This document shows positions 51,094 through 60,150 of a DNA stretch of 62,106 nt, one piece after another (the first letter of the stretch is position 1; each line of letters starts with the position of its first letter). The notes under the pieces were generated by a model that was not told the origin of the DNA, ran no database searches, and saw only the letters and a program-made list of their open reading frames with translations. The stretch is taken from positions 1 through 62,106 of the forward strand of contig JAFGGD010000014.1 in assembly GCA_016930695.1 (NCBI GenBank), given 5' to 3'. The translations under genes were made by a program, and so were the position numbers. This stretch comes from Candidatus Eisenbacteria bacterium (GTDB lineage Bacteria > Orphanbacterota > Orphanbacteria > Orphanbacterales > Orphanbacteraceae).

Positions 51094-51810
51094 CTATTCG
51101 TCCCCCGCCGGGCGATCGAGCAACCCCTCGATTCGCGTGGCGTCGATCCTCGGGTGGAATTCCGTCGTGGGGGCGAAGCCGATCGACACGCGATCGGCGT
51201 TGAAACCGCGGGCGAACATTTCGATGCTCCGCCGCGCGGATGTTTGGGCGTCCCCCTCGGCGGAGGAGACCAGGTCCGCGGCGAGCCGCACCGCCTGGTC
51301 TTTCGCCTCGTCGATCAGGGCGTTCTTCTGCTCCACGGAAAAGCCGCCGGTGATGAATCGGTTGACCATCTCCGGCATCAGCCAGGGGAGAAGCTCGGTT
51401 CCCTTTTCGCTGTGCATCCGCATGTCCAGAATCCGCACCTCGTAGGAGCATGGGGGGAGGCGAACCGTGAAACCGCCCCGGCCGTCCTCGGAGACCGCCA
51501 TCTCGGGGCTGGCGAGGTTGTAGCGGAAGTCCACGTCGAATTCGAAAATCATGGTCATCCGTTTCGTGGAGATGAGCCAAGAGAGATAGCGCTTGCCGAA
51601 ACCACCGAACCAGTGGTCCGACGCGGTGATGATCTCCTTCGTGCGGATTCGGAAGACGGAGAGTTCCGAGACGGCCCGGAGGCCGGTGACGAAGGAGTGG
51701 ACCTCCGTCGAAGGCGAAACCTCGCGGGGGCGCCGGGAGCGGCGGAAGGCGATGGCGACGAAGACCGCCGCGGCCAGACCGATGACGAAACCGACAAGCA
51801 GGGTGTCCAA
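51094..51810 (-). CDS. DUF4230-family membrane-anchored protein
   Basis: The 238-aa protein has one N-terminal helix (LLVGFVIGLAAAVFVAIAF) and then a soluble domain matching DUF4230 (LRAVSELSVFRIRTKEIIT, FEFDVDFRYNL, LPPCSYEVRILD). Family function is unknown. The start is a TTG at 51810 behind GGAGGTATAAACA, the only good initiation site. It follows ornithine aminotransferase on the same strand but is separated from it by a terminator-like hairpin. Confidence 0.85.
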   Translation of the reverse strand: MDTLLVGFVIGLAAAVFVAIAFRRSRRPREVSPSTEVHSFVTGLRAVSELSVFRIRTKEIITASDHWFGGFGKRYLSWLISTKRMTMIFEFDVDFRYNLASPEMAVSEDGRGGFTVRLPPCSYEVRILDMRMHSEKGTELLPWLMPEMVNRFITGGFSVEQKNALIDEAKDQAVRLAADLVSSAEGDAQTSARRSIEMFARGFNADRVSIGFAPTTEFHPRIDATRIEGLLDRPAGDE

Positions 51811-51919
51811 TGTTTATACCTCCGGGGGGCGTCGCGCCGCGCCCGCTCATCATACCAAGCCCGCCCCGCCCCCCACCCGCTTTTTTCGCCGAAACGTACC
51901 GCGGCGCTCAGGACCGAAA

Positions 51920-51948
51920 GGGGCGGAAGGCTTTCGGCCCACCGCCCC
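51920..51948 (-). terminator. Hairpin terminator of the aminotransferase gene
   Basis: GGGGCGG (51948-51942) and CCGCCCC (51926-51920) pair on the minus strand, with inner GGGC/GCCT pairing around CGAAA, and TTTC follows. It is about 30 bp after the rocD stop. Confidence 0.65.
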
Positions 51949-51978
51949 GTCCGAATCGGAATGTCGTAGAGGCCGTCC

Positions 51979-53184
51979 CTACGATTCCAGGACCGCCTTT
52001 ACCTGTTCGAATGCCCAGTCGATCTCGTCTTTCTTGATGATCAGCGGCGGGGCGATACGGATCACCATCTCGTGGGTTTCTTTGCAGAGCATACCCTTCC
52101 GCTGGAGCGCTTCGCAGTCGGGCCGCGCCGGACGGTCGAGCTCGAGCCCGACCCAGAGCCCGCGGCCGCGCACTTCCTTGATGCGGCTCGAACGGATGGT
52201 GCGGAGCTTCTCCATGAAGTAGGGGCCCAGTTTCGCCGCGTTCTCCACCAGTTTCTCGTCCCGGATCACCGCGAGCGCCTCGCGGGCGATCGCCGCGCCG
52301 AGCGGGTTGCCGCCGAACGTGCTTCCGTGGTCGCCGGGATGAAAGACGCCCATCACTTCTTCGTTGGAGCAGAACGCCGAGACGGGATAGAAGCCGCCGC
52401 TGAGCGCCTTGCCGACGATGAGGCCGTCAGGCTTCACGTTCTCCCATTCGTGGGCGAACATCTTGCCCGTGCGGCCGAGGCCGGACTGGATCTCGTCCAG
52501 AATCAGAAGGACATTACTCCCGCGGCAGAGCGCCTCCGCCTCTTTCAGATAGCCGTCGGGCGGGATGATGATCCCCGCCTCGCCCTGGATCGGCTCGACC
52601 AGGAAGGCGCAGGTATTCGCGTTGATCGTCGAGCGAAGCGCTTCGATGTCGCCGAAGGGGATGATGTGAAACCCGGGGGTGAAGGGACCGAAGCCGTCCC
52701 TGTACTGCTCGTCGCTGGAGAAGCCGACGATGGTGGTGGTGCGCCCGTGAAAGTTGTTCGAGCAGACGATGATCTCCGCCTGGTCCTCCGGGATCCCCTT
52801 GACCTTGTATCCCCACTTGCGCGCCGCCTTGACCGCCGTCTCCACCGCCTCGGCGCCGCTGTTCATCGGCAGGAAGCGCTCCATACCGGTCGCCTCGGCC
52901 AGCGCCTCATACAACGGTCCCAGCTGGGCGTTGCGGAAGGCGCGGCTGGTGAGCGTCACGCGCTCGGCCTGCTCCTTCATCACCCGGAGGAGGCGGGGAT
53001 GGCAGTGCCCCTGGTTCACCGCCGAGTAGGCGGCCAGGCAGTCGAGATATTTCTTTCCCTCCACGTCGTGGACCCAACACCCCTCGGCCCGCTCGATCAC
53101 CACGTCGAGAGGATGGTAATTGTGCGCGCCGAGGCGGTCTTCGATCTCCATGAACACGCGGGAATCCATCTGTTTCTTATCCAT
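51979..53184 (-). CDS. rocD: Ornithine--oxo-acid aminotransferase
   Basis: The 401-aa class-III PLP enzyme converts ornithine plus 2-oxoglutarate to glutamate semialdehyde and glutamate. It shows the ornithine-aminotransferase N-terminus ([17 protein letters not shown]), [29 protein letters not shown] with the cofactor Asp, and the PLP-lysine segment [18 protein letters not shown]. The reading frame extends upstream, but the ATG at 53184 behind AGGAGCGGCAAT is the normal start. Ornithine catabolism is more likely than arginine biosynthesis because the ornithine-type N-terminus is present. Confidence 0.93.
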   Translation of the reverse strand: MDKKQMDSRVFMEIEDRLGAHNYHPLDVVIERAEGCWVHDVEGKKYLDCLAAYSAVNQGHCHPRLLRVMKEQAERVTLTSRAFRNAQLGPLYEALAEATGMERFLPMNSGAEAVETAVKAARKWGYKVKGIPEDQAEIIVCSNNFHGRTTTIVGFSSDEQYRDGFGPFTPGFHIIPFGDIEALRSTINANTCAFLVEPIQGEAGIIIPPDGYLKEAEALCRGSNVLLILDEIQSGLGRTGKMFAHEWENVKPDGLIVGKALSGGFYPVSAFCSNEEVMGVFHPGDHGSTFGGNPLGAAIAREALAVIRDEKLVENAAKLGPYFMEKLRTIRSSRIKEVRGRGLWVGLELDRPARPDCEALQRKGMLCKETHEMVIRIAPPLIIKKDEIDWAFEQVKAVLES

Positions 53185-53782
53185 ATTGCCGCTCCTGTGC
53201 AGCTTCGACTCGGTGGGGAGGAAGCCTGGAAGAAGGTATCGACCCTTGAATGGTATCGCGGAGTCGCTCTCGGGGGGAACCCCCAAAAAGCGGGGCGCGG
53301 CGGTTTTCCGCGGCCCCCGGGGCGCGCCCTTTCCGGGGGACGGGAGGGCTCCGGGCCGGGTAACCGGCGGCGGGGCGCCCTTCGCGCCGGGGGCGCGCGT
53401 GACCCGGGGGGGGAACCGAGCGCAAAAAAACACGAGGGGCGGTCGGGCTACGCCCGCTGGGTAAACGAGGTGCGGGCTTTTCGCCCTCCCTCGATCACCA
53501 GCCCGAACCCCACCCCTCGCTCGAGGAAATCCGTCTTTCACGGGTCATCTTACCCCGACCCGATCGGGAGCGCAAGCGGAAGATGCAAGTTTCGTTCGTC
53601 CCGCTCCCGGAACAAGATTAGACAAGGAACACCGGAAAGGGCCAGTAAAAAAAACACGTCCCCGGGGAGGCGGTCGACGGTGCGCGGCGCCCCCGAGTCG
53701 GCTAAAATGAAAAGACGGACGGGGGCGGCGATCCGCCGGCCGGCACAGACCGTTTATGTGATAAATAAAAGAGGAGGGACCG
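53185..53782. other. 598-bp gene-free region
   Basis: No gene is supported here. An inverted repeat CGGGAGCG (53565-53572)/CGCTCCCG (53602-53609) with a 29-nt loop lies in the middle; bases around 53300-53450 are G/C homopolymer-rich. A GGAGGGACC ribosome-binding site for the following GH57 gene starts at 53772. Confidence 0.6.
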
Positions 53783-56359
53783 ATGAGACGGATGATGGTT
53801 TTTTGCGCGGTTTTCGCGGCGGCGCTCCTGTGGGCCGTCGCGGAGGCGGGCCCGCCGGAGGTCGTGGAGGGGGGCGTGCGCTTCACCTTCCGGTCGCCCG
53901 GCGCGGCGCGCGTGAATCTGGCGGGCGAGTTCAACGGATGGTCCGCCGACGCCATGCCGATGCAGCGCGGCGATGGCGGGGCGTGGAATCTCGTGGTTCC
54001 CCTCGCGCCGGGCACGTACCGGTACAAGTTCGTCGTCAACGGTACGGACTGGAAAGAGGACCCGGACAACCCGACCAAGGTGGACGACAATTACGGCGGC
54101 TTCAACAGCCTGCTGGTGGTCAAGCCGGACGGGGGCCTTTCCTTCGAGGAGGGGGCGCGGGAGATCCCCGTGAGCGACGAGTACGACACGGACCGGGGGA
54201 CGGTCTTTTTGAACCTGGTCTGGCACCAGCACCAGCCGCTCTATTTAGATCCGGAGAAAGACCAACTCCAGGGACCCTGGGTGCGCGCCCACGGCACCAA
54301 GGACTACTACGACATGGCGTCGATTCTGAGGCGCTACCCCGACGTCCACTACAACGTGAATCTCACGTCGGTGCTTCTTTTCCAGCTCCAGACTTATTAC
54401 GTGGAGAGGCTCCGTCCCTTCGTGGATCCCGTCGGGAACCGCGTCGACGAAGAGGGTTTTTTCGCGGCCTGGAAAGGGCGCACCGACCCGTGGATCGACA
54501 TGGCGCTGATGGACACCGAAGCCTTCGGGGAGACCGAGGACGCCCATCTTTTCCGGAACGCGTGGAACAGCTTCGGCGTTTCCGAGGTGGTCATCAACCG
54601 CTTCCCGCAGTATCTCGCGCTCCGCGAGAAGGAGGGGAAGGACTACACGGTCCAGGAGAAGCGTGCGATCAAGACTTGGCACTACCTCGCCTGGTTCGAT
54701 CCGGACTTTCTGCGCGGGCCGGTGGAGCTGCCCGGGGGGTGGGTCACCGACCTTTCGGACCTGGTCGCCGAGGACGAAAGCGGAAACTTCCGGCTCCGCC
54801 GCGCACTCTCCGAGGAGGACGCCAACCGTCTCGTCGCGGAGACATGGAAGGTGCTCGCCTCCGTGGTGCCGATCCACGAGGAGCTGATGTACGACCCGGC
54901 CGCCGGCGAGGGCCAGATCGAGGTGATGACCACTCCGTACTATCACCCGATCCTGCCGCTGATCTACGACTCGGACGTGGCCCGGATCTGCCAGCCGAAC
55001 GATCGTCTGCCGGAGCGCTTCTCCTATCCCGCCGACGCGGAGGCGCAGGTGGCGAAAGCGGTGGTTCTCTTCAAGGAGCTTTTCGGCCAGCCGCCGCGGG
55101 GGATGTGGCCGGGCGAGGGCTCGGTGTCCGAGTCGATCGTGCCGATCCTGGCGAGAAACGGCATTCGCTGGATGGCGACGGCGGACCGGGTGCTGGGCAA
55201 ATCCACGCCGGCGGGGCAGTCGATTCTTTATCCCTATCGGGTCGAGTCGCGCGAGGGACCGGGGAAACTGGCGGTCGTGTTCCGCGACACCCCTCTCTCC
55301 GACAAGATCGGTTTCCGTTACCAGCGTCTCTACGGCGAGGAGGCGGCGGACGATTTCATTCGCGACGTGCTGCGGGCGGCTCCGCCCGTGGGGGAGGGGG
55401 ACCGGCTGCTGACGGTGATCCTGGACGGCGAGAACGCCTGGGAGTGGTACGTCCGGGACAACGACGCCAAGGAGTTTCTGCACGCCCTCTACCGAAAGCT
55501 CTCCAAGCTCTACGAGGAACGGAAGGTGGTCACGGTCACCACCAGTGAGTACATCGAGGGGAACCGGAAACGGGGCGTGCCGCCCCACCCGATCGCCGAC
55601 ATGAAGGGGCTGGAGCGGCTTTGGCCGGGGAGTTGGATCGACGCGAACTTCGCCACATGGATCGGGGAGCGCGAGGAGAACCTCGCATGGGAGATTTTGC
55701 GGCGAACGCGCGAGGATCTGGAATCGACCGGTATCCCGGCGCCGGACCCGAGGGCGGCGGAGACGGCCCCCACCCCGGGCGCCATGGCCTGGGAGGAGAT
55801 GTACGCCGCCGAGGGCTCGGACTGGTTCTGGTGGTACGGGACCGATCAGAACGCGCCGGGGGGGGACGAGCCCTTCGATCGGGCTTTCCGCACGCACATC
55901 GAGAACGTCTACCGCTACGCGCGCGAGGCGGGGGCTTCGATCGAGGCGCCGGAGATCGAGCCGGTGATCCGATCGGCTTCGACGGGGGGCGGCGGCGCGA
56001 TGGCGCAGGGGGGCGGGAAACCGCTGCCGGTGCTCTTCACATGCGACGCCACGGCGCAGAAGGTGGCCAAGGCGATCTACATCGTCGGGAACCAGCCGGA
56101 GTTGGCCGACTGGACGCCGAACAAGATCCCCATGTACGACGACGGTACGCATGGCGACGAGAAGGCCGGCGACGGGATCTGGTCGCTTCTGATCGAGTTT
56201 CCCGAGGGGGCCCGCATCGAGTACAAATACACCAACAGCGGTCCCGAGGGGTCCTGGAGTCCGTCGGAGGAGTTCCCCGTCTCGAACCGGTCGGTGGACG
56301 TCTACCTCGACAAGGGGGCGACGCGCGTGATGACGAAGGATCTGTTCGGGCAGATGTAG
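53783..56359 (+). CDS. Exported GH57 glycoside hydrolase with CBM48-like and CBM20-like domains
   Basis: The 858-aa enzyme has a signal peptide (about 1-22), a CBM48/glycogen-binding-type domain (about 25-110, FRSPGAARVNLAGEFNGW), a GH57 catalytic barrel (about 135-720) and a C-terminal starch-binding domain (about 750-858, AIYIVGNQPELADWTP). GH57 motif 1 is HQHQP (His148), nucleophile Glu445 lies in WPGEGSVS and acid/base Asp548 in LDGENAWEW. It probably cleaves alpha-1,4/1,6 glucan (amylopullulanase-like) outside the cytoplasm. The ATG follows GAGGAGGGACCG. Confidence 0.9.
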   Translation: MRRMMVFCAVFAAALLWAVAEAGPPEVVEGGVRFTFRSPGAARVNLAGEFNGWSADAMPMQRGDGGAWNLVVPLAPGTYRYKFVVNGTDWKEDPDNPTKVDDNYGGFNSLLVVKPDGGLSFEEGAREIPVSDEYDTDRGTVFLNLVWHQHQPLYLDPEKDQLQGPWVRAHGTKDYYDMASILRRYPDVHYNVNLTSVLLFQLQTYYVERLRPFVDPVGNRVDEEGFFAAWKGRTDPWIDMALMDTEAFGETEDAHLFRNAWNSFGVSEVVINRFPQYLALREKEGKDYTVQEKRAIKTWHYLAWFDPDFLRGPVELPGGWVTDLSDLVAEDESGNFRLRRALSEEDANRLVAETWKVLASVVPIHEELMYDPAAGEGQIEVMTTPYYHPILPLIYDSDVARICQPNDRLPERFSYPADAEAQVAKAVVLFKELFGQPPRGMWPGEGSVSESIVPILARNGIRWMATADRVLGKSTPAGQSILYPYRVESREGPGKLAVVFRDTPLSDKIGFRYQRLYGEEAADDFIRDVLRAAPPVGEGDRLLTVILDGENAWEWYVRDNDAKEFLHALYRKLSKLYEERKVVTVTTSEYIEGNRKRGVPPHPIADMKGLERLWPGSWIDANFATWIGEREENLAWEILRRTREDLESTGIPAPDPRAAETAPTPGAMAWEEMYAAEGSDWFWWYGTDQNAPGGDEPFDRAFRTHIENVYRYAREAGASIEAPEIEPVIRSASTGGGGAMAQGGGKPLPVLFTCDATAQKVAKAIYIVGNQPELADWTPNKIPMYDDGTHGDEKAGDGIWSLLIEFPEGARIEYKYTNSGPEGSWSPSEEFPVSNRSVDVYLDKGATRVMTKDLFGQM

Positions 56360-56388
56360 TCGGGACCCGTTTCGCGGGAGTCATGAAA

Positions 56389-56427
56389 CGAGGGGGAGGG
56401 CGCCGCCGCCTTCCCCCTCGCCGTTTT
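56389..56427 (+). terminator. Rho-independent terminator of the GH57 gene
   Basis: A 13-bp stem (56389-56401 with 56408-56420, one G-T wobble), a 6-nt loop and then CCGTTTTTT follow 30 bp after the stop. On the minus side the next gene ends at 56465, so it may serve both. Confidence 0.85.
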
Positions 56428-56464
56428 TTCGCGTGTGCCGCATCCCCTTCCCCGGAGGGGCGGT

Positions 56465-59464
56465 TCAGCGGAGACGGACGACGCGCCGCGCCTGGGCGCC
56501 CCGCGGCGTGCGGCAGCGAACGAAATAGACGCCGGGCGCCGCGTCGCGTCCCGCGTCGCTCCTCCCGTCCCACGCCGTTTCGTGAACGCCGGCGGGGTAG
56601 ACGGCGTCGGCGAGGGATCGTACCCGGCGGCCGGCGATGTCGTAGACGCCGAGGACCACCCGCCCCGGTCGGTCGAGGGAGAAGGAGAGCCGGGTTTCGA
56701 CGGTGAACGGCGCGGGACGGGGGGCGGAGAGGATCGTCGGGAGGGGTCTCGCGCCGGCGGCATTCTCGACGAGGGCCACGCCCGTCTCTACCGATTCACA
56801 CCGAAAGTAAATCTCCGTGTTCCCGTGCCGGTAATCGGTCCAGGCGGCGCAGAGGAAGCCGCAACCGTTGGCGGCGATCGAGGGGAGCATGGAGTGGTCC
56901 GGGCCGCCGCTGAGGCGCATGTCGCCGGACCAGATTCCGCCCTCGCGGGTGCGCGCGTAGATCTCCGACCGGCTGTGCCGGTGGTCGACCCAGGCGACGT
57001 GGACGCGGCCGTCTCCGCCGGCGGCGACCGACGGGGTGCCCGCTTCGGCGGTGGCGGAGGCGAGTGATTCGGCCGCCGCCCAGGAGGAGCCGTCGTATTC
57101 GGCGTAGAAGATGTCGCCTCCGCCGTGTTCGTAGTCCTGCCAGACCACGTGGAGCGTTCCCGCCGGGCCGGCGGCGATCACCGGGTTGCGGGACGGGGCG
57201 AGGCCGGAGGCGAGCACGTCCGCGGAGGACCAGGTGTCGCCGTCCCAGCTTCTGTGCCGGATCTTTTCCCATTCCGCCGTGGTTCCCTCCCGTTCGTAAA
57301 CCAGGTGGAGCAGGCCGTCGGTTCCCCAGGCGAGCGAGGGACGGTAGGAGTTCTTTATGGACGAATCGTCCGGTTGCATCGGGTCGGACCAGCCCGTATC
57401 GGTCCGGGCGGAGAAGAGGACGGCGTAATAGCTAAGGCCGCTTACGTTTCTCTGCCAGGCGAGATAAACCCCGTCGCCGCCGGCGGCGATGGTGGGGGCG
57501 AAGTCGGCTCCCGAGAACGAGGTCACCCTTTCGTCGGCGGACCAGCCGGAGCCGTCGTTCGTTTTGTAGTAGATTTCCCGCTCGCCGTCTCGGGTGTCCA
57601 CCCAGGCGACGTGCACCCCCCCCGTTTCGTCCAGGGCGATGGCCGGGCCGTCGGAGAAAGCGGTGTCGGCGGTGAGGCGCGTTTCCGTTTGCCAGGTTCC
57701 GCCGGAGAGGACGCGGTAATAGATCTCGCCGTTACCATTCCGGGAGTCCGACCAGACGACGTGGACCGTGCCGTCATCCTCCACGGCCAGGGCGCGGCCG
57801 CCGGGGAAACCGGTGCCGGAGGCGGCCGGGTCGGAGGTGAGTCGTACCTCGTCTTCCCAGCCGTCGAGGCGGGCCGGGTCGACCTGTACCGTTTCGAGAC
57901 CGTGGCCGCCGATGCTGTCCTGGTAGGAGCCGTAACTCCAGCAGGATGCGGAGACGGTTCCCCGCGCGCCGAAACGGATATCAAATGCGCCGGGGGTCGG
58001 GCCGGCCGCCACTTCCCAGGAGACGGTGTCGGCGTTGCCGGAGGAGAGGTCCGACAGAGATTGCGCCGCGCTTCCCGAAACGAGGGAGAAGCCGGAGGGG
58101 AGGTGGATCTCGGCGAGGCAACCGGTACAGGGGTTTTTTCCGGTGAAGACGCCGGAGCCGGGGTAGACAACCTCTAACTCGACGAGGAAGGTGTCGCCGG
58201 CGGCGATACCGGAAGAGATGGAAGGGTTGAGCAGCCAGGGGGCGGGGGTCATCGCCCACTGATTGGTATACGCCCAAAGGTCCTCGACGAAGAAGGTCTG
58301 GTCGAAAAGCACGTCCGGGCCGGAATAGGGGGCGCCGTACCACGGATCGTGAATCAGAAAAACGTCCAGGTTGTCGTCATATCCCCGGATGACCCTGTAG
58401 TGGCCGGAGGTATGGGTCGGCCCGTACCAAGTCAGGGCGAAGAGGGGCTCGTGGGAGCAGATCCGGTGCTTCGTCTGGGAGCGGGGGTTGGGGTAAATGC
58501 CGAGGTTGAAGTCCGGACAGGCGTAGCCCAGTTTCCTTTCCGCGTAACCACGGAGGGTGGTGTCCTGTATGGCGGTGCTCATCCCGCTGAAATGCGCCGC
58601 GCGGAGCATGTCGTCGGAATAGCAGCCGGAGCCGGTGACGTCATTCGCCACGTCGCTGATCGGGTGCTGGCCGATCTCCTCGCCGTAGTAATCCATAACC
58701 ATCTGGAGCGCGGCGGGACCGCAGAACCAGCTGGTGATCTGATAGTGGTAGGGGACGCCGGGGATAACGTAGGCGTCGGGAATGGCGCGGTCGGTGTCCG
58801 TCCCGGCTTTGTCCGGGAGTGGCGCGAGGGTTTCGGCGGCGCGGCCGCGGCGGAGATCGACGGGTGTGGCGAGCGCCGCACGATGCGAGCCGTCCACCGA
58901 GCCGAGGACGTCGGCGCCGGGGCGCCCGGCGTCGACCAACCAGAAGTCGTCGCCCGGCGCGTCGAACGCCCAGTAGAGTCGCTTGTCGGCCCCTTCCACG
59001 AGGCGTCCCTCCGCGGATGGTTCGGGCGCGCCGAGGGAGCGGGCATGCTCGGCGGCGCGCTCCGCCGCCCGGCCGGGCGTCACGGGCGGGAACCGCTCCT
59101 GTTCGCTCCCGAAGCTGATCCACAGGCGCCTGTCGCCGGATGCGTTCACGCCGATCAGCGCGATGGCGCGGCCGCCGGAGAAAACCGGCACGAGACGATA
59201 CGCGACTTCGCCGGATCGGGGATGATGGACCGCCAGGGGCTGGCCGGGCGCGGCTCCCCTCAGGTCGGGCAGGCCGAGCGAGCCGGCGCCTTCGTACGAG
59301 GCGATCTCGGAGATCGTCCGCGTGGCCACATCCATGGTTCCGGCTTCCGGAGTCACGGAAAGAGACGCGGCGCGAATGGCCGGGATGGGAAAAAGAAATA
59401 CGATCAGCGTGATCGAACAAAGGAGGAGAGACGCGGGGATAGAGCGCCTTCTCGTCGGGGGCAT
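56465..59464 (-). CDS. Secreted C39-like cysteine peptidase with propeller-type repeats and sorting domain
   Basis: The 999-aa exported protein has a signal peptide (about 1-31), a propeptide-like region (about 32-225), a papain-like C39_2 domain with Cys248 in SWFCGPAALQ and His355 in SGHYRVIRGYDD, then an approximately 120-aa linker domain, sialidase/propeller-like repeats (about 465-880; repeated text VHVVWSDSRNGNGEIYYR, VHVAWVDTRDGEREIYYK), and a C-terminal FlgD-Ig sorting domain (about 905-999). The ATG at 59464 behind GAGGAGGTGCTGG gives the signal peptide; the frame extends upstream without coding character. It may process surface peptides or host/environmental protein. It shares the overall plan with the C10 protein at 8878. 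Confidence 0.86.
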   Translation of the reverse strand: MPPTRRRSIPASLLLCSITLIVFLFPIPAIRAASLSVTPEAGTMDVATRTISEIASYEGAGSLGLPDLRGAAPGQPLAVHHPRSGEVAYRLVPVFSGGRAIALIGVNASGDRRLWISFGSEQERFPPVTPGRAAERAAEHARSLGAPEPSAEGRLVEGADKRLYWAFDAPGDDFWLVDAGRPGADVLGSVDGSHRAALATPVDLRRGRAAETLAPLPDKAGTDTDRAIPDAYVIPGVPYHYQITSWFCGPAALQMVMDYYGEEIGQHPISDVANDVTGSGCYSDDMLRAAHFSGMSTAIQDTTLRGYAERKLGYACPDFNLGIYPNPRSQTKHRICSHEPLFALTWYGPTHTSGHYRVIRGYDDNLDVFLIHDPWYGAPYSGPDVLFDQTFFVEDLWAYTNQWAMTPAPWLLNPSISSGIAAGDTFLVELEVVYPGSGVFTGKNPCTGCLAEIHLPSGFSLVSGSAAQSLSDLSSGNADTVSWEVAAGPTPGAFDIRFGARGTVSASCWSYGSYQDSIGGHGLETVQVDPARLDGWEDEVRLTSDPAASGTGFPGGRALAVEDDGTVHVVWSDSRNGNGEIYYRVLSGGTWQTETRLTADTAFSDGPAIALDETGGVHVAWVDTRDGEREIYYKTNDGSGWSADERVTSFSGADFAPTIAAGGDGVYLAWQRNVSGLSYYAVLFSARTDTGWSDPMQPDDSSIKNSYRPSLAWGTDGLLHLVYEREGTTAEWEKIRHRSWDGDTWSSADVLASGLAPSRNPVIAAGPAGTLHVVWQDYEHGGGDIFYAEYDGSSWAAAESLASATAEAGTPSVAAGGDGRVHVAWVDHRHSRSEIYARTREGGIWSGDMRLSGGPDHSMLPSIAANGCGFLCAAWTDYRHGNTEIYFRCESVETGVALVENAAGARPLPTILSAPRPAPFTVETRLSFSLDRPGRVVLGVYDIAGRRVRSLADAVYPAGVHETAWDGRSDAGRDAAPGVYFVRCRTPRGAQARRVVRLR

Positions 59465-59752
59465 CCAGCACCTCCTCAAAACGCATTCTCTGAGTCGAGC
59501 GTAGAGCAATACCGGCAATTCCACTATAAGGATCTCACAAAGGAGGCCGAGTTTCAAGTTATATGTTTGCAAGGCGTTAGATCGAGTCCGGTCGGCCCGG
59601 CGGCTTGGTCCGGCGCCCCTCGCGATGTCCTGGTGGGCGCGGCCGTGGATCCGCGCGAGACGCCGCCCCTTGCAGAAGGAGGCTTTTCTCCGGGTACGGC
59701 CTATGCTAGCATTCTCCGCGGCTGTGTCCCCTGTCGGTCGAGCGAGGAGAGC

Positions 59753-60133
59753 ATGGAAATGGAGGCGAAAAGAATCGCCATTATAGGCGCATCCAACAAC
59801 CCGGACAAGTACGGGAACAAGGCCGTGAAAGCCTATAAGCGAAAGGGATATATCGTCTTTCCCGTCACGCCCAAAGAGGAAGAGGTGGAAGGGCTCCAAG
59901 CGTACGCCTCGATCCGAGACATCCCGGGGGAGGTGGATGCCGCCTCTCTCTATCTGCCGCCGAAAGTAGGCATTACCGTTTTGGCGGATATCGCCGAAAA
60001 GAGGGTTGGGGAGCTTTTCGTGAATCCTGGGGCGGAAAGCGAGGAGTTGATCGAAGAGGCGAGGCGGCTGGGGCTCCGGCCGATCGTCGCCTGTAGCATC
60101 CTCGCGATCGGCCTGCATCCCGAGGAGGTATAG
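59753..60133 (+). CDS. CoA-binding domain protein
   Basis: The 126-aa protein is a single CoA-binding Rossmann domain (YccU-like): AIIGASNNPDKYGNKAVK (about 8-25), LYLPPKVG, and the end VNPGAE...CSILAIG. Such proteins bind CoA or a related nucleotide; their physiological role is unclear. The ATG at 59753 follows GAGGAGAGC. It sits 17 bp before the CNNM/CorC gene and may be cotranscribed. The stretch 59465-59752 otherwise holds the divergent leader of the peptidase gene. Confidence 0.9.
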   Translation: MEMEAKRIAIIGASNNPDKYGNKAVKAYKRKGYIVFPVTPKEEEVEGLQAYASIRDIPGEVDAASLYLPPKVGITVLADIAEKRVGELFVNPGAESEELIEEARRLGLRPIVACSILAIGLHPEEV

Positions 60134-60150
60134 CCGCTTGCGCGGCGCGT

